NCBI RefSeq assembly: GCF_002277025.1
Contig: NZ_NIWD01000002.1
Location: forward strand, 593,454 to 657,453
Origin: Sphingopyxis sp. GW247-27LB
GTDB lineage: Bacteria > Pseudomonadota > Alphaproteobacteria > Sphingomonadales > Sphingomonadaceae
Direction: 5' to 3'
Length of the DNA stretch: 64,000 nt
The translations under genes were made by a program, and so were the position numbers. Below, in pieces: positions 9,372 to 18,257 of this stretch. The notes below the pieces were generated by a model that saw nothing but the letters and a program-made list of their open reading frames with translations, was not told where the DNA came from and searched no databases. Within the stretch, counting starts at the first letter, position 1; the number at the start of each line of letters is the position of its first letter.

Positions 9372-10051
9372 TTCGTGTCTTCCTCCGTCAGCCGGGCGAG
9401 CAGCGCCGCGGCGGCGTCCTTTTCGGCCGCCTGTTTCGAGGCGCCTTCGCCCTCGGCCTCGGCGAGCTTGCCGAGGCTCACCGCGACGCGGAAGCGCGGC
9501 GCATGGTCGGGGCCCTCGCGGCGGACGAGGCGATATTCGGGCGGGCGTCGCTTGCGGGCGAGCGCCCATTCCTGAAGCGCCGCCTTCGGGTGCTTGGGCG
9601 CCGCGGCCTGTCCCTCGATCATGTCGCCCCAGTGGCGGATGATGAAGGCGCGCGCCGCCTCTTCGCCCAGGTCGAGCCACAGCGCGCCGATGAGCGCCTC
9701 GACCACGTCGGCGGCGATATTGTCGCTCTGCCGCCCGCCATCGCCGATCGCCTGGGCGCCGAAGCGGACATGGGCGTTGAGGTCGAGCCCCTGCGCGATG
9801 CGCGCGCAGGCCTCGCCCGACGCGAGCGCGTGGAGGCGCGACGACAGCTCGCCCTCTGCCGCCTTGGGGAAGCGGCGGAAGAGCTCGGACGCGATGACGA
9901 GGCCGAGCACGCGGTCGCCGAGGAATTCGAGCCGCTGATAGTCGCCCGCGCCGCTGCTGCCGTGGGTCAGCGCCTCGTGATAGAGGGCGAGGTCGCGGGG
10001 GGTGGCGCCGGTAAGGGTGGCGATCGTCTCGGCGGATGCGCCGCCGCTCAA
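9368..10051 (-). CDS. rnc: Ribonuclease III
   Basis: RNase III cleaves double-stranded RNA, including rRNA precursors. I place the start at the TTG at 10051, which overlaps the lepB stop as TTGA and has GGGGA 5 bases upstream; no ATG fits. This gives 227 residues, the usual length. The signature [17 protein letters not shown] holds metal ligands E42 and D46, a second acidic pair is in [13 protein letters not shown], and a double-stranded RNA-binding domain ends the protein ([19 protein letters not shown]). The start codon is inferred; the product is certain. Confidence 0.95.
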   Translation of the reverse strand: MSGGASAETIATLTGATPRDLALYHEALTHGSSGAGDYQRLEFLGDRVLGLVIASELFRRFPKAAEGELSSRLHALASGEACARIAQGLDLNAHVRFGAQAIGDGGRQSDNIAADVVEALIGALWLDLGEEAARAFIIRHWGDMIEGQAAAPKHPKAALQEWALARKRRPPEYRLVRREGPDHAPRFRVAVSLGKLAEAEGEGASKQAAEKDAAAALLARLTEEDTK

Positions 10052-10929
10052 AAGCCGTCCCCAATCCGGTCCCAGCGCGCCGCGGTGAACCAGCTGATCG
10101 GGTTGATCCAGCTCGCCGACCCGTCGGTCGAGAACATGCCGACGAGGGCATGGCCGACGAGATTCTTCTGGGGAACCGCGCCGCCGAGCCCGCCTTCCTC
10201 CATCGGCACGCGGCTGTCGGCGCTGCGATCGCGGTTGTCGCCCATCAGGAAGACGCTTCCTTCGGGCACCGTGTAGGGCGTGGTGTTGTCGACCGGCAAG
10301 TCGACGATGTCGAGCACCGCATAGCTCTTGCCGTTCGGCATGGTTTCCTTGAACCTTTTGTAGCGGCACTGGCGCTGACCGTTGGCGCCGATCTCCTCGA
10401 ACTGCACCTCGTAGCAGGGCAGCGAATTGTTCGCGCGCGCCGCCTCGATCATGTTGGGGGTCACGGGGATGACGAAATCGGCCATCGGCTCGCGCTTCAG
10501 CGGCTTGCCGTTGATCCAGACGATGCCGTCGCGCACCTGGATGGTGTCGCCGGGCAGGCCGATCACGCGCTTGATCCAGTCGTCCTTGTTCTGCGGCGGC
10601 GCCTTGAACACGACGACGTCGCCGCGCTCGGGCATGCGCGCAAGGATATGGCCGGGGATCAGCGGCACGCTGAACGGCAGGCTGTATTTCGAATAGCCAT
10701 AGGCCATCTTGTTGACGAGCAGATAGTCGCCGATCAGCAGCCGCGGCTGCATCGATTCCGAGGGAATGTTGAAGGGCGACAGGAAAAAGCTGCGGAAGAT
10801 CAGCACCGCGACCGCGAGCAGCGCGAGAAAGCGGACGGTGTCGACGGCCTCTTCCTTCGCCGACATCGGCGGCGTCGCTTTGGGGTCGGTGGCGGGCGAG
10901 TTATCGGCGGTAACGCTGGCGTCGGTCAT
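10048..10929 (-). CDS. lepB: Signal peptidase I
   Basis: LepB cuts signal peptides from exported proteins at the outer face of the inner membrane. With the start at 10929 the protein has 293 residues. A single membrane anchor lies around residues 33-52. The catalytic serine is S59 in IPSESMQP and the general-base lysine is in [13 protein letters not shown]; the C-terminal signature [11 protein letters not shown] is present. ATGs at 10938 and 10959 are also in frame and cannot be excluded. It is the first gene of the lepB-rnc-era operon. Confidence 0.94.
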   Translation of the reverse strand: MTDASVTADNSPATDPKATPPMSAKEEAVDTVRFLALLAVAVLIFRSFFLSPFNIPSESMQPRLLIGDYLLVNKMAYGYSKYSLPFSVPLIPGHILARMPERGDVVVFKAPPQNKDDWIKRVIGLPGDTIQVRDGIVWINGKPLKREPMADFVIPVTPNMIEAARANNSLPCYEVQFEEIGANGQRQCRYKRFKETMPNGKSYAVLDIVDLPVDNTTPYTVPEGSVFLMGDNRDRSADSRVPMEEGGLGGAVPQKNLVGHALVGMFSTDGSASWINPISWFTAARWDRIGDGF

Positions 10930-11032
10930 GCCGCGCATTGGCGACGAATAGGTCTGCACGTCAAGCGAATATCGGCGGATGACGCTGGCATGGGCTTGGC
11001 GGCTGGCTTATGGAGGAGCCCGCATTTCAACC

Positions 11033-11114
11033 CCGTTCGCATCGAGCGAAGTCGAGACACCCATCGGCCTTGCGCCATCCCGATGGGTATCTCGACTTCG
11101 CTCGACACGAACGG
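11033..11114. repeat. REP-like imperfect palindrome upstream of pgi
   Basis: Two 34-base arms (11033-11066 and 11081-11114) are complementary with three mismatches and enclose a 14-base loop. The core TCGACTTCGCTCGA/TCGAGCGAAGTCGA type is common between genes in sphingomonads. The RBS of pgi lies just after it. Confidence 0.75.
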
Positions 11115-11131
11115 AAATCAGAGGAAATCCG

Positions 11132-12637
11132 ATGACCACCGCCGCTAATGCCTGGCAGGCGCTTGCCGACTGGCAACCGCAAACCCTCACCGATCTGGTC
11201 GCGGCCGACCCCGAAATCCGGCTTCAGGCGCTGGTGCGCAATGTCGCCGATATCCGCTTCGATTTCGCCAAGACCCACCTCGACGAGGCGGCGATCGCCA
11301 TCCTCTCCGACCTCGCCCAGGCACAGGATTTCGCGGGCCGGCGCAAGACGCTCTTTTCGGGCGGCATCGCCAACCCGACCGAAGACCGCGCCGCCGAGCA
11401 TAGCGCCGAGCGCGGCGAGGGCGCGCCGGACCCGGTGCACCGCGCGCAGATGCTGCACCAGCGGATGCGGATGCTCGTCGACGCGATCGAGGCGGGTGCG
11501 TTCGGAGAGATCCGCCACCTGCTCCATATCGGCATCGGCGGGTCGGCGCTCGGCCCCGACCTGCTCGTCGACGCGCTCGGCCGCCACGGCAGCCGCTATG
11601 ACGTCGCGGTGGTGTCGAACGTCGACGGCGCGGCGCTGAGCGAGGCCTTCGCCAGGTTCAGCCCCGAGCATACGCTCGTCGCTGTCGCGTCGAAGACCTT
11701 CACGACGACCGAGACCCTGCTCAACGCCGCCTCGGCGCTGCAATGGCTCGAAGAGGGCGGTGTCGAGGATGCGCTCGGCCGCTTCATCGCGTTGACCGCG
11801 ATGCCCGAGCGCGCGATCGAATGGGGGATCGACGAGACGCGTATCCTGCCGTTCAGCGAGACCGTCGGCGGGCGCTATTCGCTCTGGTCGTCGATCGGCT
11901 TTCCCGCCGCGCTCGCGCTCGGCTGGGACGCCTTCGCCGACCTGCTGGAGGGCGCGGCCGAGATGGACCGCCATTTCCGACTCGCCGAAGGCGCCGACAA
12001 TATCGGCCTGCTCGCGGCCTTCGTTGATCAGCTTTACGCGAACCGGCTCGATTGCCAGACGCGCGCGGTCTTCGCCTATGATGAGCGGCTGCGGCTGCTC
12101 CCCGATTATCTCCAGCAGCTCGAAATGGAATCGAACGGCAAGTCGGTGACGCTGGACGGTGCCCCGCTCGGCCGCGAGAGCGCGCCGATCACCTGGGGCG
12201 GGGTCGGCACCGACGCGCAGCACGCGGTATTCCAGCTTCTCCATCAGGGCACCCACCTGACCCCGGTCGAGTTTGTCGTCGCGCGCGAGCCCGACCATCT
12301 GCTCGACGACGCGCATCACGAAACACTGGTCGCCAATTGCATCGCGCAGGGCGCGGCGCTGATGGCGGGACGGGCGAGCGAGGACGGCGCGCGCCATTAT
12401 CCGGGCAATCGTCCCTCGACGACGATCCTGCTCGACCAGGTCAACCCGCGCAGCCTCGGCGCGCTGATCGCCTTCTACGAGCATCGCGTCTTCGCCAACG
12501 CCGTGCTCCTCGGGATCAATCCGTTCGATCAGTTCGGGGTCGAACTGGGCAAGGAAATGGCGAAGGGCCTCGCCGAAGGAACGGTGGAGTTCGACGCCGC
12601 GACGCAGGCGCTGATGGCGGCGGCGCTGGGGGATTGA
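11132..12637 (+). CDS. pgi: Glucose-6-phosphate isomerase
   Basis: Pgi interconverts glucose-6-phosphate and fructose-6-phosphate. The 501-residue protein starts at an ATG preceded by GAGGA with 6 bases of spacing. It holds LLHIGIGGSALGPDLLVDAL for phosphate binding, the first family signature around GGRYSLWSSIGFP and the second around NRPSTTILLDQVNPRSLGAL. The C-terminus FGVELGKEMAKG is typical. It stands alone, downstream of the REP-like repeat. Confidence 0.96.
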   Translation: MTTAANAWQALADWQPQTLTDLVAADPEIRLQALVRNVADIRFDFAKTHLDEAAIAILSDLAQAQDFAGRRKTLFSGGIANPTEDRAAEHSAERGEGAPDPVHRAQMLHQRMRMLVDAIEAGAFGEIRHLLHIGIGGSALGPDLLVDALGRHGSRYDVAVVSNVDGAALSEAFARFSPEHTLVAVASKTFTTTETLLNAASALQWLEEGGVEDALGRFIALTAMPERAIEWGIDETRILPFSETVGGRYSLWSSIGFPAALALGWDAFADLLEGAAEMDRHFRLAEGADNIGLLAAFVDQLYANRLDCQTRAVFAYDERLRLLPDYLQQLEMESNGKSVTLDGAPLGRESAPITWGGVGTDAQHAVFQLLHQGTHLTPVEFVVAREPDHLLDDAHHETLVANCIAQGAALMAGRASEDGARHYPGNRPSTTILLDQVNPRSLGALIAFYEHRVFANAVLLGINPFDQFGVELGKEMAKGLAEGTVEFDAATQALMAAALGD

Positions 12638-12744
12638 GGCTCCTCCATTCGCTCTGACCGCAAAAATCGATTGGCATCGCGTCCCCGCGTAACCACATAG
12701 GCCGCGGCTGCGAACGACAGCCCGCCATGCTGCAGGGGTCTCTC

Positions 12745-14091
12745 ATGTCCAAGTTCGACTATGATCTGTTCGTCATCGGCGCCGGCTCGGGCGGCGTGCG
12801 CGCCAGCCGCGTCGCCGCCTCGCACGGCGCGCGCGTCGCGGTGGCGGAGGAGCATCGGGTCGGCGGCACCTGCGTCATCCGCGGCTGCGTTCCCAAGAAA
12901 CTTCTCGTCTATGGCGCGCATTTCGCCGAGGATCTGCACGATGCCCGCCAGTTCGGCTGGGACGTGCCCGACTGCCGCTTCGACTGGGCGCGGCTGCGCG
13001 ACAATGTCCTGGCGGAGGTGACGCGGCTCGAAGGCCTCTACGGCCAGACGCTCGACAATCACAAGGTCACCGTCTTCAAGACGCGCGCGACGGTGATCGG
13101 CCCGCAGAAGGTCCGCCTCGCCGACGGGAAGGAACTGACCGCAGAGCGCATCCTGATCGCGACCGGCGGCTGGCCCTTCGTGCCGGACTTTCCGGGCAGC
13201 GAGCATGCGATCACCTCGAACGAGGTTTTCCACCTCGACGCGCTGCCGAAGCGCGTTGTCATCGCGGGCGGCGGCTATATCGCCAACGAATTCGCCGGCA
13301 TTTTCAACGAATTCGGCAGCAAGGTCACGATCGTCAACCGCGGCGACGCGATATTGCGCGGCTATGACGAGCAGATCCGCGACCGGCTGCTCCAGATTTC
13401 GATGACCAAGGGCATCGAATTCCGCTTCAACGCGCCCTTCCAGTCGATCGAGAAGCAGGACGACGGCTCGCTGCTCGTCCACTTGGGCAATTGCGAGCCG
13501 ATCCCCGCCGACGCGGTGCTGGTGGCGACCGGCCGGGTGCCCAACACCGGGGGGCTGGGGCTCGAGGAGGTCGGGGTGGAGCTCGACGCGCACGGCGCGG
13601 TGAAGGTCGACGAGACCAACCAGTCGTCGGTGCTGAGCATCTACGCGGTCGGCGACGTCACCAATCGCATCCAGCTCACCCCCGTCGCGATCCGTGAGGG
13701 GCAGGCGTTCGCGGACTCGGTGTTCGGCGGCAAGCCGACTGTCGTCGATTATGTCAACGTGCCGAGCGCGGTGTTCAGCCATCCGCCGATTGGCGCGGTC
13801 GGGATGACCGAGGCCGAGGCGCGCAACAAGCTGGGGACGATCCGCGTCTACACGAGCGATTTCCGCGCGATGAAGAATGTCCTCGCGGGCCGCAACGAGC
13901 GCGCGCTCTACAAGATGGTGGTCAACGAGGCGACCGACCAGGTCGTCGGCCTTCACATGATCGGCCCCGATGCGCCCGAAATCTTGCAGGCGGCTGCAGT
14001 TGCGGTGAAGGCGGGGCTGACCAAGGCCGATTTCGACGCGACGGTCGCGCTGCATCCCAGCATGGCCGAAGAGCTGGTGTTGCTGAAATAG
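12745..14091 (+). CDS. gor: Glutathione-disulfide reductase
   Basis: This flavoenzyme reduces glutathione disulfide with NADPH. The start at 12745 has AGGGG 6 bases upstream; an earlier ATG at 12727 is less well placed. The 448-residue protein has the FAD motif GAGSGG (residues 12-17), the redox disulfide C43-VIRG-C48, an NAD(P)H-binding fold starting VVIAGGGYIANEFAGIF, a second FAD motif YAVGDVT and the interface motif with the catalytic histidine, ALHPSMAEE. The spacing CVIRGCVPKK separates it from dihydrolipoamide dehydrogenase. Trypanothione or mycothione substrates are unlikely in this group. Confidence 0.93.
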   Translation: MSKFDYDLFVIGAGSGGVRASRVAASHGARVAVAEEHRVGGTCVIRGCVPKKLLVYGAHFAEDLHDARQFGWDVPDCRFDWARLRDNVLAEVTRLEGLYGQTLDNHKVTVFKTRATVIGPQKVRLADGKELTAERILIATGGWPFVPDFPGSEHAITSNEVFHLDALPKRVVIAGGGYIANEFAGIFNEFGSKVTIVNRGDAILRGYDEQIRDRLLQISMTKGIEFRFNAPFQSIEKQDDGSLLVHLGNCEPIPADAVLVATGRVPNTGGLGLEEVGVELDAHGAVKVDETNQSSVLSIYAVGDVTNRIQLTPVAIREGQAFADSVFGGKPTVVDYVNVPSAVFSHPPIGAVGMTEAEARNKLGTIRVYTSDFRAMKNVLAGRNERALYKMVVNEATDQVVGLHMIGPDAPEILQAAAVAVKAGLTKADFDATVALHPSMAEELVLLK

Positions 14092-14097
14092 CCCTTC

Positions 14098-14132
14098 GTC
14101 GCCCCCGCCTTCGCGGGGGCGACGGTTTTTTT
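14098..14132 (+). terminator. Rho-independent terminator after gor
   Basis: An 11-bp perfect GC-rich stem (14098-14108 with 14113-14123), a 4-base loop and then seven T residues form a textbook terminator. It also abuts the stop of the convergent regulator gene at 14131 and may work for both. Confidence 0.9.
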
Positions 14133-15540
14133 ATCCAATTCGATACGGCACCACATCGCGCCGATCCGGGTCCACCAATATCGGCCGATCGCTCGGCGGA
14201 AAGGCGCGCTGGTCGCAATCGTCGCGCGGGCAGATGCGGCACGATGGGCCGATGCGCGCCGCCGCTTGCGGGGCGTCGATGTCGACCCCGTCGGCATAGA
14301 CGAAATCGCCCGCATATTGCGCCTCGCATCCCAGCGCGACGGCGTAGCGCCGTGGGCTTCGCGCATAGCTTCCCGACGGCTTCACCAGCCCTTTCGCCAT
14401 CGACACATAGCGCAGGCCGTCGGGGGTCTCGGCAAGCTGGAACAGGATGCGGTCGGGGATCGCCGCGGCTTCGTGGACGATCCACAGCGGACAGGCGCCG
14501 CCGAAGCGCGCGAATTGCAGCCGCGTCGCGCTGTGGCGCTTGGTGATGTTGCCCGCCATGTCGACGCGGCAGAAGAACATCGGGATGCCGCGCGCTCCGG
14601 GACGCTGGAGCGTCGAGAGGCGATGGCACGCCTGTTCGAAGCTGACCCCATAGTCGAGGCGCAGCCGGTCGATGTCGTGGCGCACCGCGCGCGCGCTGGC
14701 GCGGAAGGGCGCGTAGGGCATCAGCACCGCGCCAGCGGCATAGTTGGCGAGCCCGACGTGGAGAAGCTGGCGCGCCGCGGCGGTGCGGAGCGGCGAGGCC
14801 TCGACCACCGCCGCGATCTCGTTTGCCAATGCCAGCGCGGCAAGCTGGTGCGCGAGCTGGAATCGGCGGCTTTCGGGCGGCTGCGACGGGTCGATCACCA
14901 GATGGCGCATCGTCGCGTCGAAATCGCGCAAGGTCTGCGACTGCTGATAGACGATCGAGATGCCGAGCGCCTCGCGCAGCCGCCGCTCGATCGCCTCGAC
15001 GGCGGGGGAGGGGGCGCTGCCGCGCAGGCCTTTCGCCAGCTCTTCCGCCGCGCGGTCGATACTGTCGACGTAATTGCCCGCGTCGTGGAACCAGTCGCGC
15101 ACCTCCTCCCACGGCAGGCGGCTTCCCTCGGCGGTGCCGCCGGTCAGCGCCTCGTCGATGATCTGGAGCCGCTGGCCGGCGCGGCGATAGGCGGCGTGGA
15201 GCGCGACGAACTGGTCGGCGAGCTGCGGCTGCTGGAGCGCGGCGCGTTCGAGCTGCTCGGGCGCGATCGGGGCGGCGGCGAACAGAGGATCGGCCGCCGC
15301 CTCGCGCAGCGCACCGGCGCGCCGGTCGCCCGCGTCGGCGGCGACCTCTTCCCATTCGAGCGGGAAGAGCCGTTGCAGCCGGTCGAGCAGCGCCGGGGTC
15401 AGCGGGCGGTCGTCATGCTCGATCTGGCTGAGGTAGGAGGTGGAGATGCCGATCGTCGCCGCGAACTCGGCCTGCTTGAGGCTGCGGTCGTGGCGGAGCT
15501 GGCGGAGGCGGCTACCGGCGAAGATGCGTTGGCGGGTCAC
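14131..15540 (-). CDS. ScfR-type short-chain acyl-CoA regulator (PccR/RamB-like)
   Basis: This is an XRE-family regulator of the ScfR group, which controls short-chain acyl-CoA metabolism; PccR of Rhodobacter controls propionyl-CoA carboxylase. I choose the GTG at 15540 because GAGAGGG lies 5 bases upstream; further upstream the frame only reads through a palindromic repeat. The 469-residue protein has an N-terminal helix-turn-helix (LRQLRHDRSLKQAEFAATIG), an IrrE-like middle region (RFQLAHQLAALALANEIA) and the family C-terminal domain ending in a cysteine cluster CRICPRDDC. It is divergent from pccB and the gap contains TTTGCAAA boxes, so it most likely regulates the pcc operon and perhaps itself. 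Confidence 0.85.
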   Translation of the reverse strand: MTRQRIFAGSRLRQLRHDRSLKQAEFAATIGISTSYLSQIEHDDRPLTPALLDRLQRLFPLEWEEVAADAGDRRAGALREAAADPLFAAAPIAPEQLERAALQQPQLADQFVALHAAYRRAGQRLQIIDEALTGGTAEGSRLPWEEVRDWFHDAGNYVDSIDRAAEELAKGLRGSAPSPAVEAIERRLREALGISIVYQQSQTLRDFDATMRHLVIDPSQPPESRRFQLAHQLAALALANEIAAVVEASPLRTAAARQLLHVGLANYAAGAVLMPYAPFRASARAVRHDIDRLRLDYGVSFEQACHRLSTLQRPGARGIPMFFCRVDMAGNITKRHSATRLQFARFGGACPLWIVHEAAAIPDRILFQLAETPDGLRYVSMAKGLVKPSGSYARSPRRYAVALGCEAQYAGDFVYADGVDIDAPQAAARIGPSCRICPRDDCDQRAFPPSDRPILVDPDRRDVVPYRIG

Positions 15541-15557
15541 AAGCGCCCTCTCATATT

Positions 15558-15639
15558 CCGCTCGTGCTGAGCTTGTCGAAGCACCGTCCTTGTCTTCGAG
15601 CAAGGAAGAACGGCCCTTCGACAAGCTCAGGGCGAACGG
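15558..15639. repeat. REP-like palindrome in the regulator leader
   Basis: Two 30-base arms (15558-15587 and 15610-15639) carry the conserved CTGAGCTTGTCGAAG core and its complement. The element lies between the regulator start codon and the TTTGCAAA boxes, so it is transcribed as part of the regulator 5' leader. Confidence 0.75.
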
Positions 15640-15655
15640 ATAGAAGGGCTCTTAC

Positions 15656-15700
15656 TTTGCAAATTCATAGTTTGCAATTTTGCAAATTCACATTTGCATG
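15656..15700. promoter_or_regulatory. Cluster of four TTTGCAAA-type boxes: predicted ScfR operator
   Basis: Two perfect TTTGCAAA boxes (15656-15663 and 15679-15686) and two near copies (TTTGCAAT at 15671-15678, TTTGCATG at 15693-15700) fill the gap between the regulator and pccB. TTTGCAAA is, from memory, the published half-site of Rhodobacter PccR, there as two boxes about 4 bases apart. Here two neighbouring boxes abut and the outer ones are 6-7 bases away, so the spacing differs. The AT-rich region also suits the two divergent promoters. Confidence 0.75.
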
Positions 15701-15750
15701 ATTGCCGATGCGAGGGCAGACGGCAATTTCAAGATCAACCGGAGAGCCGC

Positions 15751-17283
15751 ATGTCCGCCAATATCGCCGAAATGGAACGCCGCCGCGCCGCCGCCGCGCT
15801 GGGGGGCGGACAAAAGCGCATCGACGCGCAGCACGCCAAGGGCAAGCTCAGCGCGCGCGAGCGGCTCGAGGTGCTGCTCGACGAAGGCTCGTTCGAGGAG
15901 CTCGACACCTATGTCGAGCATGATTGCGTCGATTTCGGGATGGAGGATCAGAAGGTGCCCGGTGACGGCGTCGTCACCGGGTCTGGCACGATCAACGGCC
16001 GTCTCGTCTATGTCTTCAGCCAGGATTTCACCGTTTTCGGCGGCTCGCTGTCGAAGCGCCATGCCGAGAAGATCTGCAAGGTCATGGACAAGGCGCTGCT
16101 CGTCGGCGCGCCGGTCATCGGCCTCAACGACAGCGGTGGCGCGCGTATCCAGGAGGGCGTCGCGTCGCTCGGTGGCTATGCCGATGTGTTTCAGCGCAAC
16201 GTGCTCGCCTCGGGCGTGGTGCCGCAGATCAGCCTGATCATGGGACCCTGCGCCGGCGGCGCGGTTTACTCGCCCGCGATGACCGACTTCATCTTCATGG
16301 TGAAGGATTCGAGCTACATGTTCGTCACCGGGCCTGACGTGGTCAAAACCGTCACCAACGAGGTGGTGACGCAGGAGGAACTCGGCGGCGCGATCACGCA
16401 CACGACCAAAAGCTCGGTCGCCGATCTCGCGTTCGAGAATGACATCGAAGCGCTGCTCGCGGCACGCGACTTCTTCGACTATCTGCCCGAAAACAACCGC
16501 AGCGGCGTGCCGGTGCGCCCGACGAGCGATCCCTATGACCGCGCCGAGGAAAGCCTCGATACGCTGATCCCGCCGTCGGCGAACCAGCCCTATGACATGC
16601 ACGAGCTGATCCGCAAGACGGTCGACGAAGGCGATTTCTTCGAGGTGCAGCCGGCGCACGCGGGCAACATCATCTGCGGTTTCGGGCGCATTGAGGGGCG
16701 GACGATCGGTATCGTCGCGAACCAGCCGCTGGTGCTCGCAGGGGTGCTCGACATCAATTCGTCGAAGAAGGCGGCGCGCTTCGTCCGCTTCTGCGACGCG
16801 TTCGAGATTCCGATTGTCACCTTCGTCGACGTCCCCGGCTTCCTGCCCGGCACCGCGCAGGAATATAACGGCATCATCAAGCATGGCGCGAAGCTGCTCT
16901 TCGCCTATGCCGAGGCGACGGTGCCCAAGATCACGGTCATCACGCGCAAGGCCTATGGCGGCGCCTACGACGTGATGGCGTCGAAGCATCTGCGCGGCGA
17001 CCTGAACTATGCCTGGCCGACCGCCGAGATCGCGGTGATGGGCGCCAAGGGCGCGGTTGAGATCATCTTCCGCGCCGACATCGGCGACCCCGAAAAGATC
17101 GCGCAGCGCACGAAGGAATATGAGGACCGCTTCGCCAACCCCTTCGTCGCGGCGTCGCGCGGCTATATCGACGAGGTCATCCACCCGCACAATACGCGGA
17201 AACGGATTGCGCTGGGGCTGCGGAAGCTGCGGAACAAGCAGCTCGAAAATCCTTGGAAGAAGCATGATAATATCCCGCTATAG
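15751..17283 (+). CDS. pccB: Propionyl-CoA carboxylase beta subunit
   Basis: PccB is the carboxyltransferase half of propionyl-CoA carboxylase: it moves CO2 from biotin on PccA to propionyl-CoA to form (S)-methylmalonyl-CoA. The ATG at 15751 has GGAGAG upstream; the protein has 510 residues. Family blocks are visible: an N-terminal half with [25 protein letters not shown] and a C-terminal half with [15 protein letters not shown] and [15 protein letters not shown]. The order of the two oxyanion-forming Gly-rich turns is normal. It is the first gene of the rightward propionyl-CoA locus, directly behind the ScfR boxes. An acetyl-CoA carboxylase role is unlikely given the neighbours. Confidence 0.95.
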   Translation: MSANIAEMERRRAAAALGGGQKRIDAQHAKGKLSARERLEVLLDEGSFEELDTYVEHDCVDFGMEDQKVPGDGVVTGSGTINGRLVYVFSQDFTVFGGSLSKRHAEKICKVMDKALLVGAPVIGLNDSGGARIQEGVASLGGYADVFQRNVLASGVVPQISLIMGPCAGGAVYSPAMTDFIFMVKDSSYMFVTGPDVVKTVTNEVVTQEELGGAITHTTKSSVADLAFENDIEALLAARDFFDYLPENNRSGVPVRPTSDPYDRAEESLDTLIPPSANQPYDMHELIRKTVDEGDFFEVQPAHAGNIICGFGRIEGRTIGIVANQPLVLAGVLDINSSKKAARFVRFCDAFEIPIVTFVDVPGFLPGTAQEYNGIIKHGAKLLFAYAEATVPKITVITRKAYGGAYDVMASKHLRGDLNYAWPTAEIAVMGAKGAVEIIFRADIGDPEKIAQRTKEYEDRFANPFVAASRGYIDEVIHPHNTRKRIALGLRKLRNKQLENPWKKHDNIPL

Positions 17284-17626
17284 TATGGCAGGGTTGCTGC
17301 TCCTCGCGCTTTCCGCTTTGGCTGGATGCGGCCAGAAGGAGACGGTTCCCATTTCGCAGCTTATCGCTAGCGATACGCAAAACCCCGAACTTCTCGAAGC
17401 ATTTGGTGACCGGCTCGATTTTCTTTCGCACGATAGGGCGCTGATGGCCAAGGAGATGAGGGCCTCAGGCTTTGAGTTGAAAAATAGAGGCGTGGGATGC
17501 GGCGCATGGGAATTGCCAGAAAACCCAAAACGGACGCGGGCATTCGTACAGTTCTGCGAAGCTGAGAACGGATCTGTTGTTTACACTAGGTACGGCATTT
17601 CCAGGAAGAGTATGACATATGACTAA
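17264..17626 (+). CDS. Small lipoprotein inside the pcc operon
   Basis: The family is not recognised. The 120-residue product has a lipoprotein signal with lipobox LSALAGC and a mature domain with three further cysteines ([15 protein letters not shown]) that may form a disulfide. The start at 17264 has GGAAG 4 bases upstream and overlaps the pccB end by 20 bases; the stop overlaps mce by 8 bases, so it is translationally coupled to both. Its base composition is clearly more AT-rich than pccB or mce, suggesting it was gained later. A role in propionyl-CoA metabolism cannot be inferred. Confidence 0.75.
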   Translation: MIISRYSMAGLLLLALSALAGCGQKETVPISQLIASDTQNPELLEAFGDRLDFLSHDRALMAKEMRASGFELKNRGVGCGAWELPENPKRTRAFVQFCEAENGSVVYTRYGISRKSMTYD

Positions 17627-18062
17627 ATTGGGCCGCCTCAACCACATCGGTGTCGCGACGCCGTCGATCGCCGACAGCATCGTCTTCTATCGCGACGTGA
17701 TGGGTGCGACGACGATCCACGAGCCGTTCGATCTGCCCGATCAGGGCGTCAAAGTGTGCTTCGTCGACACGCCGGGCGCCGACGGGGCGCTCAATGGCAC
17801 GCAGATCGAACTGGTCGAGCCGCTGCCTGGCAACACCTCGATCGCGGGTTTCCTCGAGAAGAACCCGGCGGGCGGGCAGCATCACATGTGTTACGAAGTT
17901 CCCGATATTCATGCCGCCAAGGCCGCGTTCGAGGCGCTGGGCAAGCGCGTGCTCGGGGAGCCGCGGATCGGGGCGCACGGGACGCTGATCTTCTTCGTCC
18001 ATCCGCGCGACATGGGCGGGGTGCTGACCGAGATCATGGAGACGCCGAAGGGCGCGCACTAA
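17619..18062 (+). CDS. mce: Methylmalonyl-CoA epimerase
   Basis: Mce converts (S)- to (R)-methylmalonyl-CoA, linking the carboxylase to the mutase. The 147-residue protein is a vicinal-oxygen-chelate fold with the expected metal ligands: H9 in LNHIGVAT, Q in GTQIELVEPL, H in GQHHMCYEV and E in TEIMETP. Length and motifs match bacterial Mce. It follows the lipoprotein gene with overlap and precedes the mutase across a structured repeat. Confidence 0.95.
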   Translation: MTKLGRLNHIGVATPSIADSIVFYRDVMGATTIHEPFDLPDQGVKVCFVDTPGADGALNGTQIELVEPLPGNTSIAGFLEKNPAGGQHHMCYEVPDIHAAKAAFEALGKRVLGEPRIGAHGTLIFFVHPRDMGGVLTEIMETPKGAH

Positions 18063-18065
18063 GAA

Positions 18066-18243
18066 CCTTCTCCCCTTGCGGGAGAAGGATAGGGAGGCTT
18101 GTGAGCGAAGCGAACTAGCCGGACTTGGATGAGGGGTGGCGAGCGAAGCTCGCGCGGTTCTGCGAACCGCAACCCCTCACCCAGCTTCAACTAGGCAGCA
18201 AGCTGCCAAGTTTTCGCAACCCTCTCCCGCAAGGGGAGAGGGG
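18066..18243. repeat. Composite palindromic element with a three-way junction
   Basis: The mce-mutase gap is filled by stem-loops. Outer hairpins lie at 18066-18088 and 18220-18242. Between them, an 8-bp stem (18130-18137 with 18172-18179) encloses two perfect hairpins, 18139-18153 and 18154-18170, so a three-way junction can form. The right arm leads directly into the ribosome-binding region of the mutase gene. No T-run is present, so strong termination is not expected. Confidence 0.7.
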
Positions 18244-18257
18244 AGTAAGGATTGTAT

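Noticed and set aside
15541..15624. N-terminal extension of the ScfR regulator to ATG 15624
   Set aside because: The extension translates the REP-like repeat ([11 protein letters not shown]); the GTG at 15540 has a good ribosome-binding site.
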